Shown: positions 42,061 to 56,926 of the stretch, in pieces
How positions within the stretch are numbered: position 1 is the stretch's first letter
How the letters are laid out: every line of letters starts with the position of its first letter
Assembly: GCA_010279815.1 (NCBI GenBank)
Contig: QEOQ01000191.1
Coordinates: forward strand, 805,007-869,006
Direction: 5' to 3'
DNA length: 64,000 bases
Source of the DNA: Brachionus plicatilis
Lineage: Eukaryota > Rotifera > Eurotatoria > Ploima > Brachionidae
Translations under genes and position numbers: made by a program
Notes under the pieces: model-generated
What the model saw: only the letters and a program-made list of their open reading frames with translations
The model's database searches: none
What the model was told of the DNA's origin: nothing

Positions 42061-45000
42061 ATTGTTTAAGAGCTTGTTTTTTTTATTAAATGGTTATGCA
42101 AGATTTTTTTCCCGCAATTAAAAAAAACTCTTGACATAAAAAACCATTTAATTAATGATAAAAAAAAGAAAAAAAATTATCCGAGAACTGTAAAGTTCAG
42201 GCTATTTAATTCATTTAGGAGCTAATGATTGATTGTCTGGCTAAAAATTTACTACAGAGGAACTTCAACCAAATATTTAAAAATTCTAATAGTTTCGACC
42301 GAGTCCCAGACGAATATAGCCAAACATTAATCAAAAACTAAACTAGGTATGCCATTAATGTCATGCTAAAACAGGTGTATAGTATAAAATTAAGATTAAT
42401 TAAAAAGCATCGTTGGCATGAATCGATCGATTTAATCAATTTAAAAAAAAAACAACAAGTATTTAAAATTTAAATTTTTCTTAATTAAATCCCAAACGAG
42501 TTCATTTTATGAATTTTGACTTAAAAGTCCATCTTGTTGAATTTCAGCTAAATAAATTGACATTTTGAATGTCATTCGTGTGCTTTTTGAAACTAGTTGA
42601 TCCAGTCAATAGAAGCTCTTATTTTGAGTATTCGAAAAATTGAAATCAAATATCAGTTTTTCGTCATGGTTTGGCTTGTTGATTATTTTTTTTAATCTTA
42701 AATTGAACTTAAAATTCAATAAAAAAACTCCATATGTGTCTAGAACTTCGTCTATTTTGCCAACAATACAACTAGCTCAGCTTGAGTTTTATGTGACTAT
42801 TTTTGCAACAAATTCCCTTATCTCTTCAAAACTGACCCAAATAGATTCTATTTTGAGTTGACAAAAAAAAGTTGCTATAAAGATAAAAGCAACACACAGA
42901 ACTATATGATTCATGTAATATTAGAAAAATCATATTTACACCTTTTTTTCAAAATTGTTTAAATATTTAAATAATCCACGGGTTTTATTTGAAGAAAAAA
43001 ATATAAATTTGGATCATTTGACTATTAATTCACTATAAATCTGTTAAGTTTGGGTGAATTGAAAAAAATTTAGGCTAGCTTATTTATTTATTTATTTCTA
43101 ATAAAAAATAACATTTAAATATAAAATAATTGACTATTAGATTAGCGCACATGCCTATTTTAAAGGTGTCTCTTTTTCGATCAAGTTTAGTTTCAGTCAA
43201 AATTAAAGAAAAATCTTAAAAAATTTTATTTTATATTTTTTTGAAAAAAAGGATTAAGAAAAATTCGATTAAAAAATTTCGACTTTTCTAAAAATTATTC
43301 TTTTTGCTAACAATTTTTCAGGGCGTTGATTGAATTGAACTGAATCAATTGAAAAATGTTCAAAGATCCGATATATTTCTGTTCTAATTTTATTAATTTT
43401 TGAAAATTCGCGCATTGATATGACAATCAGAAAACAAATAAAATTTCCATAAATTAATAAAGAAACACCCAAAATAAACTTTAAATATTTTAATTAAACA
43501 ATATTGTCCAAAGAAATTTTTTTTAAATAAAATAATGTCTTTTCTCAAACCGAGTTTGTTATTTCACTATTTAAAAATGTCGCCTTCTTTATCAAAGATA
43601 AAATAAAATAGATAGAATTTCGATCAAATTTAAATTTTCAAATTTGATATTAAATTCTAAACAAAGCTTATGTTTTGGAGCAAAATCATGCTGTAATGAT
43701 ATTGCGCATTTTGAACTATTTGTATTGAATTTTAAGATTGAAATTTGATCAAAAATTTTATTTTGAAGCTAAAATACAAAAATATATTATTTCTAAATAA
43801 AAATATGAACATAATACAGCTCGAAATAATTTTTAGATGATTATGATCAATCATCTAAGTAAAAATCACAATTTTATATTTAGTAATTTTTTTTAACTTT
43901 TAAAATTTTTCATAACATCAATTATTTTTTCTCGACAATTTCTTATGATAAATCATATGATTTAATTTAAAATATTTTGGGAAAAAAATTTTCATTTTAA
44001 TAAGTTCAACTTAAAATAAAAAATTAAAACTAAAATAAAACTAGAATAATTTATTCCCATAGTATTGTCGATTCTAGACGGTTTTGTGCACAATCCTTCA
44101 TAAATATTTTTGTGACTAAAAATTTATTTTGCTAATCAAATTTAATAGATAAGATTAAATCTTTATAATGTAATTTTTATCAATTATAATTAGATATATG
44201 GAAGTTGTTTTTCTTCGAAAAAAAGCTGTTCTGTCGATAGTTCTTTTCCCTTTGCCTGCTTATCTTATGATTAAAGAGAATAATCAACTCAAATAATTTT
44301 ACAAAATTCTACCATACCCAATTCAGCAAAATTACTCAATTTAAATTTTTTTTCACAAAATTAACTTTTTAAGTAAACAGAACAGACAAAAAAATTAGTT
44401 AAATTTTTTAAAACACTTAAAACAAATAAAAAAAATATTAACATTAGAAGAGAATATTTTTTTGTTTTTTTCCCATACTTTAAATGCATTAACTGGCCAA
44501 ATTGTGACAGAGAATTTTAGTATATGGTTGATTTAATTTTACTTAACTTTTAATTTTTTTTAAATACTCTAAATTAATTTTGATGATATATCTCGTTTAA
44601 TTTTTCTAGATCACAATCGTTTGATCATTTAAAAATGCTGATAGTAAAATTTTCGGTAAAATTTTCGGTAAAAATTTCGGTAAAAATTTTCTATTGAATT
44701 GTGAATCATTCTCCGAATTTATTTAATTAATTTAAGAAGGTATTTGTTGCGTTAATTCTTTTTATATCTCTCTTGATTCTAATGGATGCTTATTTATAGA
44801 AATTAATTAAATTTTTTCATTAGATCTATCTAATTTTGTTTATAAATCTAGTTTGAAAAACATAAATAATATTTTTTAGAACTGATCAAAAAATTAAAAG
44901 TTACCGTAAACTCTTGCACTTCTAGTTCATTTCTTTTCGAGTTCCTACAATCCATATAAAAATTTCTATTTTGTTTATCTTCTATTTAAAAATTTTCAAT

Positions 45001-48000
45001 GCAAATTAAACTTAATTCTTTAAGAAATTTAAATCTTTTCTTTAAAAATTATTTCTTTGAAGAGTAGGCAAGTTTTTTTCCGTAACAAAGAATAATTTCT
45101 AGTATTTTGGTATATTCGATAAAAATTTTATGAAAAATACAAACGTCATAATCAATTAAATTGCGGCTTAATAATATAATGTGATTTTAGAAAAAATTGA
45201 TAATTTAAGTTTGAATGCAGCCTCGAGTAGAGCATTTTAAGACTAGACCATTTGAAATTTTGCCTATCAATTAAATTTATAACTAGATGAAATACTTAGC
45301 TGATGCTCATAAAATAAGACAGATCAGTTCTAAAATGAGTAAATTTTATTAAGCCCAATTTAATTGAAATAAACAAGATCTTTTTTTAAGTATATTCGAA
45401 TTTTTTATTCGAATACTATCAATATTTATCATCCGGTGACTAGATATACCAAGTAGTAACGAATTTTAAAAAGAATGAACATTTAGACATCCACTTAGAG
45501 CTTATTCTTAATTTTTTTAGGAAAAATCTCTTATCTTTTAGAATAACACAAAAATAAATATCGATAAATAATCAATGAAATTGTATCTACTTGGCCCAAA
45601 TTGAATCAAATGCACTCAGGCTTAAGAATTTTATTTTCAACAAATCGATATGGCTTTTAATCTCGTGTTACTTTATCTTTCAGCTTAATGTTTATCTTTT
45701 CCATGGTGTATTTGGTTTTTGAAATAAAATTCGAGATTTATTTTTCTTCAAAAGGGCCAATTTTTTCTAATTATATAAATTTGAAATTTTGTACACAAAT
45801 GATCATTTTTTCATTTTAAAGAATAACGCTTCAAATGGCTCGAGACAAACGTGATCAAATAGAGCTAAATTGAGATTTTAAATTCAAAGAAAAAGCTCAT
45901 TAATTAAAAAAAAAGTCTGATTGAGTCTAAACGAAATAAAAAAAATGACTTTATTGATAATTTATTTTATTTGCTTCCTTTTAGGACTCTTTAAATTTCT
46001 TTGAAGAAAAACCAACAACACGTTTTACTTGAAATATCATTTGTACCCTCATTTATAAATAAAGGACAGAGTTTTAGGAAAATTTTTACGATTAAGCTCT
46101 TTGAGTAGAGTTTAAAAATGTATTTCAGATAAATATCGAATTTCTTTTGTTTTTTAATTAAATTTTAAATTTAAATCTAAAATTTTAATTAAAAAAATAT
46201 AATAAAATTTTTTACTTGACGCTGTTTTATGTCAAATTATTAAGCAATAAACAAAATATTTATGAGAAATTCATTGAAAAAATAAATTAAAAAAAAAGCA
46301 GGAAGAAATAAATTTCACAATTAATTATTGTCTTTAAATTAAAATTATTCGATTCTTAGCATTAGATTCATTGAGTTAGTGTAGAAATTGCTAAAAAAAA
46401 ATTTTTTTTCATTAATAGTTTGACAATTTTTTCTGTATGACAAGGTCTGAATTTCTTTAAAAAATGCACCTCACGTTAAATAGGTGAATACGACTTCACA
46501 TCAAAATTGCTTTATCATATTATTTTCAAAATTCATTGAAGGTTTACCTGAATTGAAAAGTCCACAAATGACCGGTAAATGGTCAAATCTAAATAAATAA
46601 AATAATGCAAAACCTGGAAAAATAAGTCAATTTCTAGGATTAAATAAAAAGATAAAAATTTTATACGAGATTCTGAAATGATTAATTAAATTTTTCTTTT
46701 TTAACTTATTTTAATCTGACATACACCTATTTTTCTCAAGCAATATTATTAGAAGTGAAATCACATAAATATTTATCAATGTCTTTTGCAAAATAATTAT
46801 TTGTCTGGATTGATAATTTTCAGTAAGACTTTTTTTCTATGATATTTGCAAAGTGTCTGAGTAAAAACATAGTTCTGAACAAAAAAAATATTTTAAAAAT
46901 TTTAATTTGTTGTGACATTCAAAAAAATCATGCATTTTTTCTTAAATGTTTTTATCTATTAAAAATTTTAAAAAAATCTTAAATGAAACTTAATTTAACT
47001 TTAAGTTAATTAAGAGTTTTTATTTGAATTTGAAAGCGCTTTCTCATTAATAGATTCAAAAAATCCGCAAATAAAACAGAACAAAGAAAATAAATTTAAA
47101 AAAATTTTTTTTTTTTGATTTTGCTTATGCATATTTCATATGGCTAAGTAAAAATGTAACGACGGCACTTAAGACGAGCTGAATGAGTTTGTTTTTTTAA
47201 TTAAAACAAGATTAAAAAGTTAAAAATCTCTGATTCAAATTGGAAATTTAATACAAATACTTAGCCCATGTTCATTTAAATACCTTGTTTTCATGTTTGC
47301 TGAATGTAAACTAGAATTAAATTACTAAATTTGATATGTAGCATAAACAAAGTTAATCTTTTTTCTAATCCGACTTGGGGGAAAATCGATAAAAGTGAAT
47401 TTTTTTCTTTTTTCAAAATTCCTCGACCAAAGCACATGATGGTGCCATAGATAGAAGATAAGTACTCATCAATTAAAAAATGCACGTATTTGTAAACAAG
47501 TTAAACAGCAAAGATAAAACCTCATTTCCTTTTCCAATATTAATCACAGGAACTTGAGAAGTCTAAAATATGCTTTTTTCGAATTTACCTTACATGTTCG
47601 AATCCGAAATCAGACAGGCACACAAATATTAATTTTCTTAAAAAATCGGACAGACAATATTCACTTAAATTAATTAAAATAACTCTTAAAAGACTATGTA
47701 AACGAAATTTGTATATTTTAGATTTTTCATTTGTCTGTGTAGTGGAATAGTGAGCTCTATTGGCCATCACATACTCTCAAATGGGCACAGGCCGAAACAA
47801 AAACACGACGACATATTTTGTTTTTAAAATCTTAAGAATTAATAAATGCAGCATTTTTAATTCTAAGGCGTCTAAGAACACTTAATAAATTTTTTTTTCT
47901 ATTTGTGATCTTAGATCGACTATGGTAAATATTGGCTCATAAATTTTGAATATTTAATAAAGAGATTATTAATAATAGGTGAAAATTAGCTAGAAATTTA

Positions 48001-51000
48001 ATCTTGATAGACATTGACCATTTTCTTAGATACATATTTTCAAGCAAACATTCAACTCTGATAAGAAAAATAATCTGCTGCAAATGAGGATTTAAATTAA
48101 TTGATAAAGAGCTATCTGCACTTTGAAATTGTCATCGAAGTGTTCGAATTAGATTATGTTATCTATGTGGTCTAATGCACTTAACTTGATGATTGAAGCT
48201 TAAATTTGTTAAAATTTCTTTCTTTTTTTTGATAAAACTTGATATACGAATTCCTTAATTCTACGACTTCAAAACACAAAAGCCTTAGGAGTTTATTAAT
48301 ATTCTAATAAAATCAAAGTCGGGCTTCCAAGCTTATATGAGTGGCCTTCACCAAAACCATGTTTTCAGCAAATTTTCAAAAACAAAGCATAAAAATTAAA
48401 AAATTTTATTTTTTTCTGAAATACAAAATTAATAAAATTTTAGAATATTTTTTTTAAATATGATGAAATATTTTATTTTATATTTTCTTTCTGATTATGT
48501 AAACAGTTAGTTGACTTTTAGTGACCAAATTTTTTAATCCCAAAAAATGCATTGTTCACATAAACTTAAATATTAACTTGAGTTTCAACAAACACTGAAA
48601 ATTTCTATAATTAAATAAATATGATGAAAAAAAATAAAATAGAAAAAAAGATTTAGAAGAAGGCTCTAGACCTTTGAACAAGAATTAATCAGTTCATCGA
48701 TGACCAATTTTTCGGATAGACCAATTTTATTTTTAAATTGATATTTCTTATCTCTTTTCAGCTTTTAGCCATTAAAATTCTTTATTCCAACAAAAACCTG
48801 AAATATTTTGAAAGATCCGTCAAGTTTGATATTAACACTTTTTTGTTAAGAAGAAAATAACCCAAAAATTCAACTGACATTCAATTTTGGCACCCTAAAA
48901 TCCTCTAGGAGGTCATCGCCGATACTAATAAATTTCTAATGAGTGGAACAAGCTCTTAAAGTTTCATAAGACGTCATCAACCTTTGAATCATTTTACATG
49001 GTTTAAAACTATGCAGCTGATTTATATTCTTCTTCTATCTATTAATTTAAAATGCTTTTGGCTAACTTGGAATGGAGCTTAGTCCATAAAATATTTATTT
49101 TACTTCCGAATAAAAAAGAATAAATTAAATTAACTTGAAATTAAAATAATTTAAGTGATGAGATGAATGCACACATAGATTTTTAAAAACTTGGAAAATA
49201 AATTATAAAATAAAAGAATATTTATTAAGTGAAAGTTTATCTCAATTTTTTTGGTTAATATTCTCCTTCTCATACTACAATTTTATTTAACAAAAAAAAA
49301 AACATGATTTTTTTTCAAGTGCTTAAATTTGAATAAATTAAATTAATTTTATTAAATAAATAAACTTGCTCTAAAAAATCATTTAAAAATTTATTTTTTA
49401 ACCTTCTTCTTTGAAAAAAAATGATAAATGGTTGAATTCCTTAATGCTTTGGGTCTGTAGTCCGAGTTCCTGTGTAGGTGAAAAATTTCGATTGTCTGAC
49501 AACTTTTCTTGAAATAAATTAATTATATTTGATAAAAAATTTATTCAAAACCGAATAATTAATGAAATTTTCTGATATTTCAGAACAAAAACGGAAATTA
49601 ATAAAGCTTGTGACAGCAATTCTTAGAAAAATTTCGATTTTATTTTTACCTGGTGCTATCAAATTTTTTTTAAATGCGCAGTAATTACCAGATATTATTT
49701 ATTTGATTTAAGACAAAGAAATGGAATAGAATTTATGTTTTTTTATTATGGGTCAAAACAACATAAACAAAAAGAATAATTGAATATTTTTTAAAGATAA
49801 TTATAATTAATTTTTTGTAGACTTAAACAGTGTGCATTTGGAAAGAAAATAGTTTACTCAGTCTTTCAGAGTGGACTTAGACAAAGTTTTTTCTTAAAAA
49901 AAATTGCTGCTACATGTCTCTCAATGGTGTTCCTCATTGGGCTATTTATTCCATGAGATGCTTGAAAAAAATTGAGTAATGGATATTTCATTTTTATTAA
50001 AAGGTCTTTTTCGAACCAAATAATTCACGATTCCATTGACAGAGTTTTAGATTGGTCAATTTAATATTGGAAAGAAATTTCCAATAAAACAGTCAAGTGT
50101 AAATTTCTTCATTTTGACAAAAAAACTCAAAATTTGAGACAGATTTGAGCTAAAAATAAAATTTAAGAAAGGCTAAACTATGATCTTTTTTGAAGACAAT
50201 TTAAAATCATATTTGAAGATAATTATAATTTGAACGTATTTTAAGGATTTTCTTATATTTTTGATACAAAATTTATAATTTATTAGTAAAGTGTTTACAA
50301 AATATTTTAGAAATTTTTGATTTTTTTGAAATTTAATAAATAAAATATGTCAATTTTAAATTGGCAATACTTTTGAAAATTATAACCAATTTAAGATTTT
50401 CTAAGATTCTAATAATTATTTTTAAGCTTGGAAGGATGAAAATTCTCAAGCGACTTGAAACAATTCGACGGCATATGCTTCAGTTAATAAGCAAATTTTA
50501 ATTTTGTTTTTAAACAACTTCTAAGGCAAGAATAAAATACCATAGCTTAAAAAACATTTTTAAAAATTTTATACAAATTAAAATATAAATTTAACTATTA
50601 ATTAATTAACAAAAAAAATAGAACAATTTTACCAAAATAGTTAGAATTATTCAAAGCAAATTGCTCATAAAAATATTTTCAATTAAATATCAATTTTTGA
50701 AATAAATCCTTAAAAAAAATATTCCATTGTCATACTCTTTTAGAAAATAAATTTAGAAATATTTAATTAATCAAAATTTAATTTAATTTTTAAATTGGAG
50801 TTGGGGAGATTAAATTAAAAAATTCTTAAGTGTTACTGAAAAAATTGTTCTAACCCAAATTTTAATTATTAACAAAAACTTTAGATGAAAAGTTAAAAAT
50901 TTAACACAGAAGTTTTAAATGAAAGATAAAAATACTCTTGATATTGAAAAAATACTTATTTTTGAAAATTAAGTCAATATAGATAAAATCAATCAATTTA

Positions 51001-52150
51001 ATAAAAAATAATAAAAAACATTTACATCATTGCTCGACCAAATTGAATCTTTATTAATGTTTATCTAAAAAAAATCAAAAATATTGCTTTATAGTTTGAA
51101 ATTAGAACCCATCGAGGAAAAAGTTCAGGAATTTTTTTATAATTATTGTTTCGAAATATTGATTAGTTGATTAAATTAAATTAAACTATCTTTTCTATTT
51201 ATTTTATGCATTCTCTTTTAATCTAATCAAATAAAATACATTTTATCTCAGAAAATTTTAATATTTTGTAAATCCAACAGATAAACAAATATTTTGAATG
51301 GACCAACTGAAATGATCTCGATTCACTTGATTAGCAAAAGCCAATATTATGAAACAAGCTCTGTCAAATTCGTGGTAGCTTATCTTTCAAAATTAATTAA
51401 GAGAAATGCATGCAAATTTTAGAAATGATTAAAATTCATAGAATATTTGAATACGACCAGTTTGACATGAAACATTCAAAATTCGCAAGCTAGTTCTGAA
51501 TATATTTAGGACCGAAACCGACGACTCAGCTAGCCATCAAAAATATTCATTAGCTAAAATTTGAATACAAATCCGGTCTATTTTCGATTTATGTGCTGCA
51601 AATTAATAAATATTTTGTTTGCCGGATGACTGATTCTAGAGACTAAAATGTTTGGAGGATTTTTTTCAAAATTTTTTTGAGATGCTGATCATTGTTTAAT
51701 TTTTTTTATTAAAATTGAAAATTTTATTTTTTATGCTTTCTATTTATTTTGTTACAGGCAGTTGGATAATAAAAAATTATTTAGAAAAAAAATAATTAAA
51801 ATTTTTTTAGTTAAATTCAATATTTGGTTGATTTGATGATTCAATCATCAAAAAAAGTATTTTTTTAAAATTTTTTGGTAATTATAGTGAATATTAAATA
51901 TTACTTACTTTCCATTAAAAATTTCAATTGTAAATGTTCATAAGTCACAAAATCATAAAACTAACATATTTTGTTTCAAATTCTTAAGTAAAAAGTCTAC
52001 TCTTGACGAAAATTTAAACACAATGACGAACATTTAAATAAAAAGTGACATTAAATAAAATATAAAATTGATAATCGATATCTAAATTAACTAATTTTTC
52101 AAATTAAATTATTTTAATCTCATTCTAATTCAGTATTAATTTATTCCAGT
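42061..52150. other. Gene-poor stretch, about 10 kb
   Basis: I see no convincing exon, RNA gene or transposon. A 12-bp tandem repeat (TAAAATTTTCGG, about four copies) lies at 44645-44690. Short open frames (42640, 43269, 47291, 47585) are composition noise. Confidence 0.4.
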
Positions 52151-52157
52151 AGGATGG

Positions 52158-52166
52158 GGCGAAGCC
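52158..52166. repeat. GGCGAAGCC mini-hairpin
   Basis: The same GCGAAGC apex as the hairpin at 15325-15353, with a much shorter stem, in a GGATGGGGC context just before mariner sequence. Confidence 0.4.
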
Positions 52167-52224
52167 ACATACGGCAAATATAAACCAGAACTATAGTAGT
52201 AATAATCAAAATTTGTTTATTTCG

Positions 52225-52410
52225 AAATAAATTTGGCCGCCCAATTCAGCTGACTTGAACCCATGCGATTGTTACGTGAATGAAGGTGAATAAATTCCCA
52301 ACTAGGGATGAATTTATTGAAGAAAAAAAAGAGCAATTACTTAAGTACCAACAGACGAGGTTAAAAAATCATTTTGTTCGTTTACTAAAAGAGTTCGTAA
52401 TGTAGAGAAT
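52225..52410 (+). pseudogene. Mariner transposase C-terminal remnant
   Basis: The frame reads WPPNSADLNPCDCYVNEGE, the block holding the third catalytic Asp of mariner transposases (WPPNSPDLNP.DY.VW). Stops and shifts surround it; the first two catalytic Asp blocks are missing. Confidence 0.75.
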
Positions 52411-53600
52411 TCAAAAGGAAATTATTCGAATAATTAATAAACTTTAAAAAAAATACTTTTTTTTTTTAATCCGATTTGAAAACACAAAGGAACAGTGATG
52501 AATATCGTATATCAAATAAAAGCTCAGCTTATTAGTTTTAATTCAAGCACACAAACTTATACTTTGAACTAAGTAATTATAAATAAAATTTGAATTAAAG
52601 ACTACCATATATTTTTCATAAAAAAGAATATATAAAATAGTGAAGAAAATAATAATTTGTAAAAATTTTTATTTTTTTTATAAAATTGAATCTAATTTAT
52701 AAGAGTGTTTAAAATTTGGTGTAAATATCTTGTTCCGTTCAAAAGCTAAACGATCAAAATCAAAAAAATACCAAATTTTTTACTTTTTAAAAAAAGGTTA
52801 AAATTTAAGGGTTTTTTGAGTATATCTTTTGAACCGAATATAATAAAAAAAAGATCAATATATCATCTTGATCCTTGTTTGATTATCTATCAGATAATTT
52901 ATAAAACTTATTAAAATAATATCATTATCTTGGAGGACATTAAGATTATTAAAGTGGGGTCAAGATTATGCCGTTTATTTCCGGTATAAACAAAGCAGAT
53001 ACATTATTCAAAGTGTTTTGTAATCATGAAGGTCTAATGTATATATGTATAAAATTTCAAAAGTTTTGGATGAACCAATCACCAGATTTTATCGAAAACA
53101 AACTCACGCCAACCTTTATTGAACACCCGTTAGTATGTGGGTTAAAACGAGGGGTTTTGCCATTCGGACAAAGAGATAGAACACTCGAAGATACTTTTAG
53201 GAAAGAATGTAAATTTTAAAATTTATAATATTTGCGCCTCGAAATTTTTTTTTGTTAGCTCCATTCTTCTTGTTGCTTTTTAGATATTCAGGGGAGAGAA
53301 AAGGTAAATTTTTTTTAATGTTCTAAGTAATTGCTTTAATGATTTTTTTTAAATTGGTTGGTTAAATTCACTGATGAAAAGTTCTTTGATCCTTAAGTTT
53401 TCTTTATCAATAGAATTTATCTTGAAATTTAGATGGACAGTTTTTCTTCATCTTCACTTATAAAAAGGAATACATTTTTTTAACATATTACAAACAAAAT
53501 CATATCTAAGGTCTTTTAAGTAAGAAAGCAGAATAGTAGAATAATAGTATTGTGAATTTCAAATACAAATTGATCATAAATTTTTTATTTTTTAAAAATA
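52411..53600. other. Spacer with one unexplained open frame
   Basis: A frame from 52968 to 53219 (83 aa, Phe/Lys/Glu mixed, ending in a charged RDRTLEDTFRKE tail) has better-than-background composition but no recognised domain. Confidence 0.3.
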
Positions 53601-53982
53601 TTACGCCAGATTCAAATGACAAAAAAAAATTGAATATAAAATTTTAAAAAAATCAAATAAACAAAAATTCTTCATTTTTTGATAGATTAAAATTAAATTA
53701 GATAAAAAATACTACAACAAAAATATAATTTCCTTACTTTTTTTTCTAAAATAAAATTTTTATTTTTTTTTTGGAAATTAAATCAATGATCGATTTAAAT
53801 CATGATGTTTTATTTTTTATTTTGTTTTTTAACATCGAAAAATTAATTTTGCTGCAGTTATTTTAAACATTTTTTATTAAATTCAAATATAATTTATCAA
53901 AAATGAAGAATTTTTTGTTCATTTGATTCTTTTTTAAAATTTTATATTTAATTTTTTTTGTCATGGCCGAATCTGGAGTAAT
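53601..53982. mobile_element. Long foldback (MITE-like) element
   Basis: The left arm starts TTACGCCAGATTC and includes GACAAAAAAAAATTGAATAT and CAAAAATTCTTCATTTTTTG. The right arm is its inverse, ending GAATCTGGAGTAA. Arms are at least about 100 bp each around a roughly 180-bp centre that itself has an AAATCGATTTAAATC-like palindrome near 53785. No clear target duplication and no coding capacity. Confidence 0.7.
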
Positions 53983-55070
53983 TTTCGAAAAAAATAAATA
54001 AAAAGTATTTTAACTTCAACATGCCTTATATAATCTGATTTAAGAAAGCTTTAATAGTAGCATTGACATTAAATTAATAGTCGTAGTGTAATTTTGCTTG
54101 TCTTCCATTTAATTATATCCATTTTGATATTATGCAATGATTTTACTAAAAAAATTTTAAATCATTAGACTTTATTCTAGTTTTTGAATTTAATCTATGT
54201 ATTAAGTTTAATTTTTTGCTAGAATATAAGGCCAAACTGGACATTATTAATCGAAAATAAGCTTAAGTTTATCTATAAAGAAAACAATCATTTATGATTT
54301 GGATAGTAATAAATCCAAAGGAATGAATTTGAAGTTCGCATTATTTCTAATAGTACTAAAATTTATTTTATATATTTAATTAATTTTTTCCTATAAGAAT
54401 ATAGCAGTGAAATTTAAAAGGTTTTAAAATATTTTTCCTGGAATGGTTGATTTGTACACAAAAATTATGATATTGATATTTTTTATTTAAGAATTTATTT
54501 AATTCAGTTCTTGTAAAAACTCAAATCTCTTTTTTTTTAACTATCCAAATTTAAATCCATTTAGTATATTTTAGACATGTATCATTAATCAATTTAGATT
54601 TTTAGCATATTTTTGAAATACTATAAAAATGCTTGATTGATTTCGAATTTAAAAAAATAACTATTAAAAATCTGACTCATTCGTTTTCAATTTTTTTATG
54701 GATATATCTTTTAATTTAATTAAAAAACAAATTTATTTTAATTATCTTTTTAGACAAATAAAGACAAAGATTTAAATTAGTTATTTTCAAACTGATTTAC
54801 TTACAAAAAATGATTATAAAGAATCAAAACCGTGATTAGCGATAGAAACACAAAAAGAAATTTTTTTAATCCCTGAAGAATTAAAAAAAAAAGCAGATAA
54901 AATAGAAAAATTGGCGCTAATTGAATCAATAAAATAAATAAAAAACTAGACAAATACACAGACTTAGATATTGACATCAATAAGCTGTATAAAGCAAGAA
55001 CATCAGAAATTTCAAAAGTTGTCCGAAAAAATTTGTTAGTTCAATATCAAATTAAATAATTTGCAAAAAA
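53983..55070. other. AT-rich spacer
   Basis: No gene or element recognised. Confidence 0.4.
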
Positions 55071-55580
55071 GAATAAAACTCAGACCTTTTTTAAGATTTA
55101 AATTTTTTAAAATAATTTTTAAAAATGCGGTACCTGTATGGTCTCCAATTCTTAAGAGAATTTTGAAAGGATTCAACGCAGAGCTACGAAATTTGTTTCT
55201 TCAATTAGAAACAGACCGTATGAAAGCAGATTTAAAGCTTTGAACATTCCAAATCTGGTGGAAAGAAGAAAAAGAGGTGATCTAATTCAATTATACAAGT
55301 TCATGCATGGAATAGAATTGGTTGAAAAAAGCAACAATTTTAATGTCACAAAAAACCAAGAAGCAGGTCACTGCTTCAAATATCACAAAGAAATTTCGAG
55401 GCTTCAACATAGAGATAACTTTTTATTTAACAGAACCTCTAGCATATGGAACTTGCTGCCAAATCAATTAGTTGAAGCCCCCAATGTTAACAGCTTTAAA
55501 GCAGGCATTGATTGCTTGATGAGCAGCAATCAATCACATCAGCTGTCTTAGTGTGCCTTATCAGCACACTTGCTGGCTAG
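55071..55580 (+). pseudogene. LINE C-terminal fragment
   Basis: Post-RT region of a jockey/CR1-type LINE: NAVPVWSPILKRI, then after a +/-1 shift near 55160 ERIQRRATKFVSSIRNRPYE, ALNIPNLVERRKRGDLIQLY and NRTSSIWNLLPNQLVEAPNV, to a stop at 55551. A short hairpin AGTGTGC / GCACACT (55550-55570) overlaps the stop. The catalytic RT is absent. Confidence 0.85.
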
Positions 55581-56926
55581 CTAGCTACAGTCTAAGCTAT
55601 TACTACTTCCAAAAAATTATCAAATAATTTGAATATTTAAAATTTGATTAGAAAAAAATTTGGTGACCGACTAAAATTTCATATTTAAAAAAACAATTAC
55701 ATTGAAAAATCTGTTGGGATAATTTCTGTTTTTCGTTCACTGTTGGACATGGAGCAATTTACTAATTATTTATAAAATTCGATCACTAAAATTTAATAAC
55801 TAAATACCTTCAAAATTAAATCTTAGAAATCGAATTCGTAGTTAAATAAATAGATTGGTATTCAGAATATTTTCTAGAACATTCACAACCAAATTTCTCT
55901 GAAGCAGAATAATGAATATAGATTTTTATTTTTTAAGAAATTATATTCTTGAGAGCAGATTGCTGAAATTTAAATAATAAAATATTTAATAAATTTTTCT
56001 TGCTAAAAAACAAAATCAAAATTTTGTGAAATTCGCGTTGATTAAAATCTTTATAATTTTTGCCGTTACTCTATTCACTCGGTTTAAAATCATCTACTTA
56101 AATTGATAATTTTAATTAGTTAATTAGAGTATTAGCTGAAATAATTTTGTAAGAAATACTGATTTTTAAAATTTAAAATTGAATTCTAATTTGGAATTTG
56201 TTATTAGTAAGCCGGTATTCAATCTGTAAATTTTAAAAAATTAATCTTAAATATCATTGGGGTATTTTGGTCGAATTTTTTTCAAGCTGAACTATCCTTG
56301 AAAAAGTTATATAGAAAATCAATTTAATTATTAAAATAAATAAAAAGCCACCTTTGCAAAATAATTTGATCAATTTAATTTAATTGAGTCTTGAAAGCGA
56401 ACAAAACAAAGGCGCTGCAATGAAATGAAAAAAAAATTTAAATAACTACCAAAAAAAAACAACTTAAAAGCTAAAATTGCTTTTTTTTTCATTAAATTTT
56501 AATATTTTAAAGAATTTTAAAAATTTAATTTAAATAAATCATAGTTAAACAAAAGCGCTTTCAATCAAAATGCCGCCCAATATCAAATTTTGAAAACAAA
56601 ATTCACAGTATATGTTTTTTTCATTAATTTAACGACTCATTAATTAATTAAATTTTAAGAGATTTTTTTGATGATACCTTTAAGAAATTAAAAGCCTAAT
56701 TTTAGATGATAGTTCCATGGCCAAAATATGATATCTTATTAAAATATTAATTAAAATTCCAAAAAAGCTGGAATTTTTCATGAAAAACTCTATAAACCTG
56801 TCATATTAAATTAGAAATAAACTTGTTTTCGTTTGGCAATTCAAATGGTAGTGAAAAATACACATTATAATTACAATTTTAATTAATAACAATTGATTTA
56901 AAGATAGGCGATGGCATCTTTTTTGG
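55581..56926. other. Spacer upstream of the EF-hand gene
   Basis: AT-rich. No gene recognised. Confidence 0.4.

Noticed and set aside
47590..47610. tRNA-like GTTCGAATCC word
   Set aside because: No acceptor stem, D-arm or anticodon arm around it.
52968..53219. 83-aa frame with charged C-terminus
   Set aside because: Composition is fair but there are no recognisable motifs, splice partners or promoter; kept only as a note in the spacer entry.
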